Below are positions 5,311 through 5,985 of a stretch of DNA of 5,985 bases, one piece after another. Numbering within the stretch: the first letter of the stretch is position 1; the number at the start of each line of letters is the position of its first letter. The notes beneath the pieces were generated by a model that was given only the letters and a program-made list of their open reading frames with translations, made no database searches and was not told the DNA's origin. The position numbers were made by a program, and so were the translations under genes. This DNA comes from JBBRFH01 sp038224615 (GTDB taxonomy: Bacteria > Planctomycetota > Phycisphaerae > Tepidisphaerales > Tepidisphaeraceae): the NCBI GenBank assembly GCA_038224615.1, contig JBBRFH010000220.1, positions 1 through 5,985 of the forward strand, given 5' to 3'.

Positions 5311-5387
5311 GACAGGAGTCAGAAGACCGAAGAACGGGGGAACTGCCCTCGGTGTCTTCTCCTGCTTTCTGGCTCCTGAATCCCGTC
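5311..5387. repeat. Imperfect inverted repeat between valS and cdsA
   Basis: CAGGAGTCAGAA (5313-5324) pairs with TTCTGGCTCCTG (5367-5378) with one mismatch. Inside it, AGAAGAC plus CGA (5321-5330) pairs with TCG plus GTCTTCT (5350-5360, with a short bulge), and outermost GAGAC (5309-5313) faces GTCTC (5384-5388). It fills most of the 94-bp gap. No T-run follows it on the minus strand, so termination after valS is not indicated. Confidence 0.6.
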
Positions 5388-5394
5388 TCCTTTG

Positions 5395-5985
5395 CTACAG
5401 CTTCGCCAACTCCGCCTCGGCGGCGGCGAGTTGAGCTTGCGTCTCCTGCACCAGCGCCGGCGGGGCCTTGGCGATGTATCCCTTGTTGGCCAGGCGACCG
5501 TTCAGCGACGAAATCGTCTTCTTCAACTCTTCGCGTCGCTTGTCCACGCGCTGCTGCTCGGCGGCCTGGTCGACAAGCCCCTCGACAAACAACTCACAAC
5601 CCGCCGCCGATGCCTTGGCGGAGTCGGTGGGGGCGGGGGTGCCGGCATCGACGGTCTTAAGCGTACAGGTGCCGAGCAACTCGATAACGGGCTTCAACTC
5701 GTCGATCGCGCTGCCCAGCTCCGGCGCTGGCTTGATCGAGACGATCACGCTCTTGCGCGGCTCGACCTTGTACTCGCTGCGCACGTTGCGGATGGCGGTG
5801 ATAATCTCCTGGATCTTTCCGAACGTCTGCTCGGCGCTGTCGTCGGTCTTTCCGGGAGTGGGCCACGCTGCGGTCATTGCACGCTTCGACACGCCCACGC
5901 CCACGTCAGGCATGGCGTGGGCGTTCGGAGGGGCTTTCGATCGCGCGTCGATGCCCGGGTTGATCCATCCGTCGAGCCCGCGCTC
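5395..5985 (-). CDS. valS: Valyl-tRNA synthetase, C-terminal part (5' truncated)
   Basis: This is the last 196 codons of the class I synthetase that charges tRNA-Val; full length is usually 850-1000 residues. The frame is open to the right edge, and upstream codons read ERGLDGWINPGIDAR before the first ATG, so that ATG (5913) is internal and not a start. Next come AAWP (typically followed by a short acidic stretch in ValS) and KIQEIITAIRNVRSEYKVEP, the end of the anticodon-binding helical domain. The C-terminal tRNA-binding coiled coil follows: EGLVDQAAEQQRVDKRREEL, GRLANKGYIAKAPPALVQ and the charged heptad-like end. The stop is TAG at 5397-5395. An extra stretch before AAWP (about SKAPPNAHAMPDVGVGVSKR) is unusual and coincides with a DNA palindrome. 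Identity is secure. Confidence 0.93.
   Translation of the reverse strand, partial: ERGLDGWINPGIDARSKAPPNAHAMPDVGVGVSKRAMTAAWPTPGKTDDSAEQTFGKIQEIITAIRNVRSEYKVEPRKSVIVSIKPAPELGSAIDELKPVIELLGTCTLKTVDAGTPAPTDSAKASAAGCELFVEGLVDQAAEQQRVDKRREELKKTISSLNGRLANKGYIAKAPPALVQETQAQLAAAEAELAKL
5891..5924. repeat. Palindrome inside valS (candidate in-frame inserted repeat)
   Basis: ACGCCCACGCC (5891-5901) and GGCGTGGGCGT (5914-5924) are exact reverse complements around a 12-nt spacer. The stem extends imperfectly outward (CTTCGA against TCGGAG with a bulge). On the minus strand it encodes the AHAMPDVGVGV part of ValS, in frame. Confidence 0.65.

Noticed and set aside
5395..5913. Separate small gene starting at the ATG at 5913
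   Set aside because: The same frame stays open to the window edge with ValS-like sequence before the ATG, so it is an internal Met of valS.

Overview
The window is GC-rich and densely coded. It contains seven protein genes and no rRNA, tRNA, CRISPR array or recognisable transposase. Gene content is mostly housekeeping: translation, tRNA modification, sugar phosphates and phospholipid synthesis. The Planctomycetota (Phycisphaerae-like) look rests on three things: a CdsA signature reading PGFGG instead of P-x-HGG, a YrdC-phosphatase fusion, and mobile palindromic repeats between and inside housekeeping genes. This is an inference from general familiarity; no search was run.

Left half (1-3779), all on the plus strand. 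First comes the C-terminal half of pheT (phenylalanyl-tRNA synthetase beta), which enters from the left edge. A 97-bp gap holds a good sigma70-like promoter (TTGACG, 18 nt, GATAAT). Next is a fusion of a TsaC/Sua5/YrdC domain to a low-molecular-weight phosphatase domain, overlapping an rpiB-family gene by 4 bp. A gap with a possible -10 element and a strong Shine-Dalgarno then leads into a HEAT-repeat protein. The fusion plus rpiB matches the Bacillus subtilis order ywlC-(ywlD)-ywlE-ywlF. The phosphatase loop has the Thr that marks protein-arginine phosphatases of the YwlE type.

Right half (3791-5985), all on the minus strand. Reading in the direction of transcription: the C-terminal third domain region of valS (cut by the right edge), a gap with an imperfect inverted repeat, cdsA, a 264-bp composite repeat block, and a small Dabb-domain protein convergent with the HEAT gene. 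The repeat block is nested: outer arms of 9-bp ACCAAG-type units in opposite orientation, three 21-bp tandem units, and a perfect 27-bp inverted repeat with a 51-nt loop.

The most interesting point is the ywlC-ywlE-ywlF-like module. The YrdC domain has lost both halves of its Lys-Arg/Ser-Asn ligand signature. The RpiB-like protein has lost both the catalytic Cys and the His of the usual HND motif. The phosphatase between them keeps every catalytic residue. This suggests a conserved gene neighbourhood whose two small-molecule domains have changed role around an intact phosphatase. The second point is an apparent in-frame palindromic insertion in valS.
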